Shown here: positions 62,299 to 64,000 of the stretch, in pieces
Layout of the letters: each line of letters starts with the position of its first letter
How positions within the stretch are numbered: position 1 is the first letter of the stretch
Source of the DNA: Ectopseudomonas toyotomiensis
Lineage (GTDB): Bacteria; Pseudomonadota; Gammaproteobacteria; Pseudomonadales; Pseudomonadaceae
NCBI RefSeq assembly: GCF_900115695.1
Contig: NZ_FOXK01000005.1
Coordinates: forward strand, 1 to 64,000
Direction of reading: 5' to 3'
Length of the DNA: 64,000 bases
The notes under the pieces: model-generated
What the model saw: the letters and a program-made list of their open reading frames with translations, nothing else
Told to the model about the DNA's origin: nothing
The model's database searches: none
Program-made: the position numbers and the translations under genes

Positions 62299-63959
62299 CA
62301 CCAGCTCCTGAATTTGGCGGGCGGGTTGTACAGGCTGCCCGACCACTCGACCAGCTCAGCGATGCTCTTGGCCGCGAGCAGTTCGCGACTGGCGTCGGTG
62401 CGGCGGATGCCGAGATCTTCGGGCAGGGCGATCAGCCCTTCGCGGCGCATGCGTACGGTTTCTTTCGGGTCGTGGCGCAGGCCGATGGCGGTGACGCCGG
62501 CCACTGCGGCGATCATCGCCTGGCGCTCTTCCACGGTGCGCGCCTTGTACAGGTAGGCGATGCCTTCCTCGGTGAGCAGGTGAGTGACGTCGTCGCCGTA
62601 GATCATGATCGGCGCCAGCGGCATGCCGGCTTTCTTCGCCACGTCGACGGCATCGAGCTGCTCGACGAAGGTGGGTTTGCCGCCCTCCTGGAAGGTCTCG
62701 ACCATCTGCACCACCAGCTTCTTGCCGCGCTCGAGCAGCGGCGCTTCACTGTCGCCTGGGCGCATGTCCAGCCAGGCGGGTGTCGAGTGACGACGACCGC
62801 GCGGGTCATGGCCCATGTTCGGCGCGCCGCCGAAGCCGGCCAGGCGCCCACGGGTCACGGTGGAGGAATGGCCATCGCCGTCCACCTGCAAGGTGGCGCC
62901 GATAAACAGGTCGACCGCGTACTGCCCGGCCAGCTGGCACATCATGCGATTGGAGCGCATCGAGCCGTCACGGCCGGTGAAGAACACGTCCGGGCGCTGG
63001 GCGATGTAGTTCTCCATGCCCAGCTCGGTACCGAAACAGTGCACGCTCTCGACCCAGCCGGTCTCGATGGCCGGGATCAGCGTCGGGTGTGGGTTGAGGG
63101 TCCAGTTGCGGCAGATCTTGCCCTTAAGGCCCAGCGATTCGCCGTAGGTCGGCAGGATCAGCTCGATGGCGGCGGTGTTGAAGCCAATGCCGTGATTGAG
63201 CGACTGGACGTTGTGTTTCTCGTAGATGCCGCGGATCGCCATCATCGCCATCAGCACGTGCACCGACGTGATGTGGCGCGGGTCGCGGGTGAACAACGGT
63301 TCGATATAGAAGGGCTTGTCCGCCACCACCACGAAATCGACCCAGGAAGCGGGGATGTCCACGCGCGGCAGCTCGTCGACGATCTCGTTGACCTGGAAGA
63401 TCACGATGCCGTCGCTGAACGCCGTGGGCTCGACCAGCGCCGGGGTGTCCTCGGTGCTCGGGCCGGTGTAGATGTTGCCGTGGCGGTCGGCCTGGAAGCC
63501 TGCGACCAACGCGACGTTGGGGATCAGGTCCACCAACAGGCGCGAATAGAGTTCGATGTAGGTGTGAATGGCGCCGACTTCCATCTGCCCGTCTTCGAGC
63601 AGTTGGCCGATGCGCAGGCTTTGCGGTCCGGCGAAGGAAAAGTCGAGCTTGCGGGCGATGCCGCGTTCGAACAGATCGAGATGCTCGGCGCGGCTGACGC
63701 TGGGCATGATCATGTGCAGGTCGTGCAGTCGGCCGGGGTCGGCCTTGGCCAGCGAGCGAGACAGAAAATCCGCCTGCTTCTGGTTGTTGCCTTCGAGCAC
63801 CACGCGATCACCCGGGGCGATCAGCGCTTCTAACGCCGCGACGATCTTGTCGCTGGGCAACACCACGCCATCGACAAGATTGCGCACCTGATCGAGTCGC
63901 CGGGCTTTTTCAGCGCGACGACGCGACCACTGCGGCGGTGGGGATATTGTTGTTGTCAT
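62298..63959 (-). CDS. mdcA: Malonate decarboxylase alpha subunit MdcA (acetyl-S-ACP:malonate ACP transferase)
   Basis: A 553-residue CoA-transferase-like enzyme that exchanges acetyl for malonyl on Mdc[21 protein letters not shown] near residue 60, a run ending [20 protein letters not shown] and [20 protein letters not shown] are typical of MdcA. ATG at 63959 has GGAG 6 nt upstream; an in-frame GTG at 63971 is the alternative. First gene of the operon. The promoter lies at or beyond the window's right edge. Confidence 0.95.
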   Translation of the reverse strand: MTTTISPPPQWSRRRAEKARRLDQVRNLVDGVVLPSDKIVAALEALIAPGDRVVLEGNNQKQADFLSRSLAKADPGRLHDLHMIMPSVSRAEHLDLFERGIARKLDFSFAGPQSLRIGQLLEDGQMEVGAIHTYIELYSRLLVDLIPNVALVAGFQADRHGNIYTGPSTEDTPALVEPTAFSDGIVIFQVNEIVDELPRVDIPASWVDFVVVADKPFYIEPLFTRDPRHITSVHVLMAMMAIRGIYEKHNVQSLNHGIGFNTAAIELILPTYGESLGLKGKICRNWTLNPHPTLIPAIETGWVESVHCFGTELGMENYIAQRPDVFFTGRDGSMRSNRMMCQLAGQYAVDLFIGATLQVDGDGHSSTVTRGRLAGFGGAPNMGHDPRGRRHSTPAWLDMRPGDSEAPLLERGKKLVVQMVETFQEGGKPTFVEQLDAVDVAKKAGMPLAPIMIYGDDVTHLLTEEGIAYLYKARTVEERQAMIAAVAGVTAIGLRHDPKETVRMRREGLIALPEDLGIRRTDASRELLAAKSIAELVEWSGSLYNPPAKFRSW

Positions 63960-64000
63960 TGAAGACTCCACGAGTTCCGCTGTCGTGGAGGCACATTAGG

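Noticed and set aside
62109..63833. A 574-codon plus-strand frame across mdcB/mdcA
   Set aside because: Antisense to mdcA, whose family signatures are unambiguous.

Overview
The window reads as chromosomal DNA of a high-G+C gammaproteobacterium of the genus Pseudomonas in the broad sense. A P. mendocina/oleovorans-like (Ectopseudomonas) lineage is my guess. The basis is codon use, GTAGCCC-type REP repeats, and a backbone order that recalls the P. aeruginosa comM-rep-xpt-cycB-pauR-dadXA-lrp neighbourhood. That synteny and the species guess come from family knowledge; no search was run.

Layout. Positions 1-~796 are foreign-looking AT-rich DNA with one unrecognised gene. It abuts a comM (Mg-chelatase-like ATPase) gene that survives only as its 3' part, so the window seems to begin at the right edge of an island inserted in comM. 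Positions 1.3-14 kb are housekeeping: a chemoreceptor, a LysR regulator, a MATE exporter, a GGDEF-EAL protein, Rep helicase, a UPF0158 protein, xanthine phosphoribosyltransferase, a CoA-transferase/hydrolase and cytochrome c5. Positions 14.2-35 kb are an amine and amino-acid catabolic block: pauR, dadX-ridA-dadA with divergent dadR (D/L-alanine), a glutamylpolyamine-type oxidase, a MocR regulator, aldehyde dehydrogenase pauC, a cupin, and gabD-gabT (GABA to succinate). An iron cell-surface-signalling cassette (ECF sigma factor, FecR-like regulator, STN-bearing TonB receptor) interrupts it, and a tRNA-Arg(CCG) closes it. Positions 35.4-39.7 kb hold a small Gly-rich membrane protein, a degenerate tandem HD-GYP/LuxR regulator, an exported alpha/beta hydrolase and a 2,5-dioxovalerate-type dehydrogenase. 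Positions 40-52.3 kb are a complete pelABCDEFG exopolysaccharide operon, with conserved PelA catalytic residues, a conserved PelD c-di-GMP site and a FleQ-like box upstream. Positions 52.6-55.2 kb are small metabolic genes. Positions 55.4-64 kb are a complete malonate decarboxylase cluster, mdcABCDEGH-madLM, with a convergent mdcR.

How it fits together. DadX and DadA convert L-alanine through D-alanine to pyruvate, and RidA would remove the imine by-product. The PauB-like oxidase, PauC, GabT and GabD form a route from polyamine via GABA to succinate. Pel biosynthesis would answer to c-di-GMP through PelD and FleQ. The mdc genes take up malonate (MadLM), build the MdcC prosthetic group (MdcB, MdcG), load it (MdcH) and decarboxylate malonyl-ACP (MdcA, MdcD, MdcE).

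The least explained items are: the AT-rich gene and 34-bp dyad at the comM junction; two related nested-palindrome elements (142 and 281 bp), each abutting a stop codon and showing compensatory base changes; the double degenerate HD-GYP/LuxR protein; and several orphan dyads upstream of catabolic genes. No CRISPR array, insertion sequence, integrase or rRNA gene was seen.
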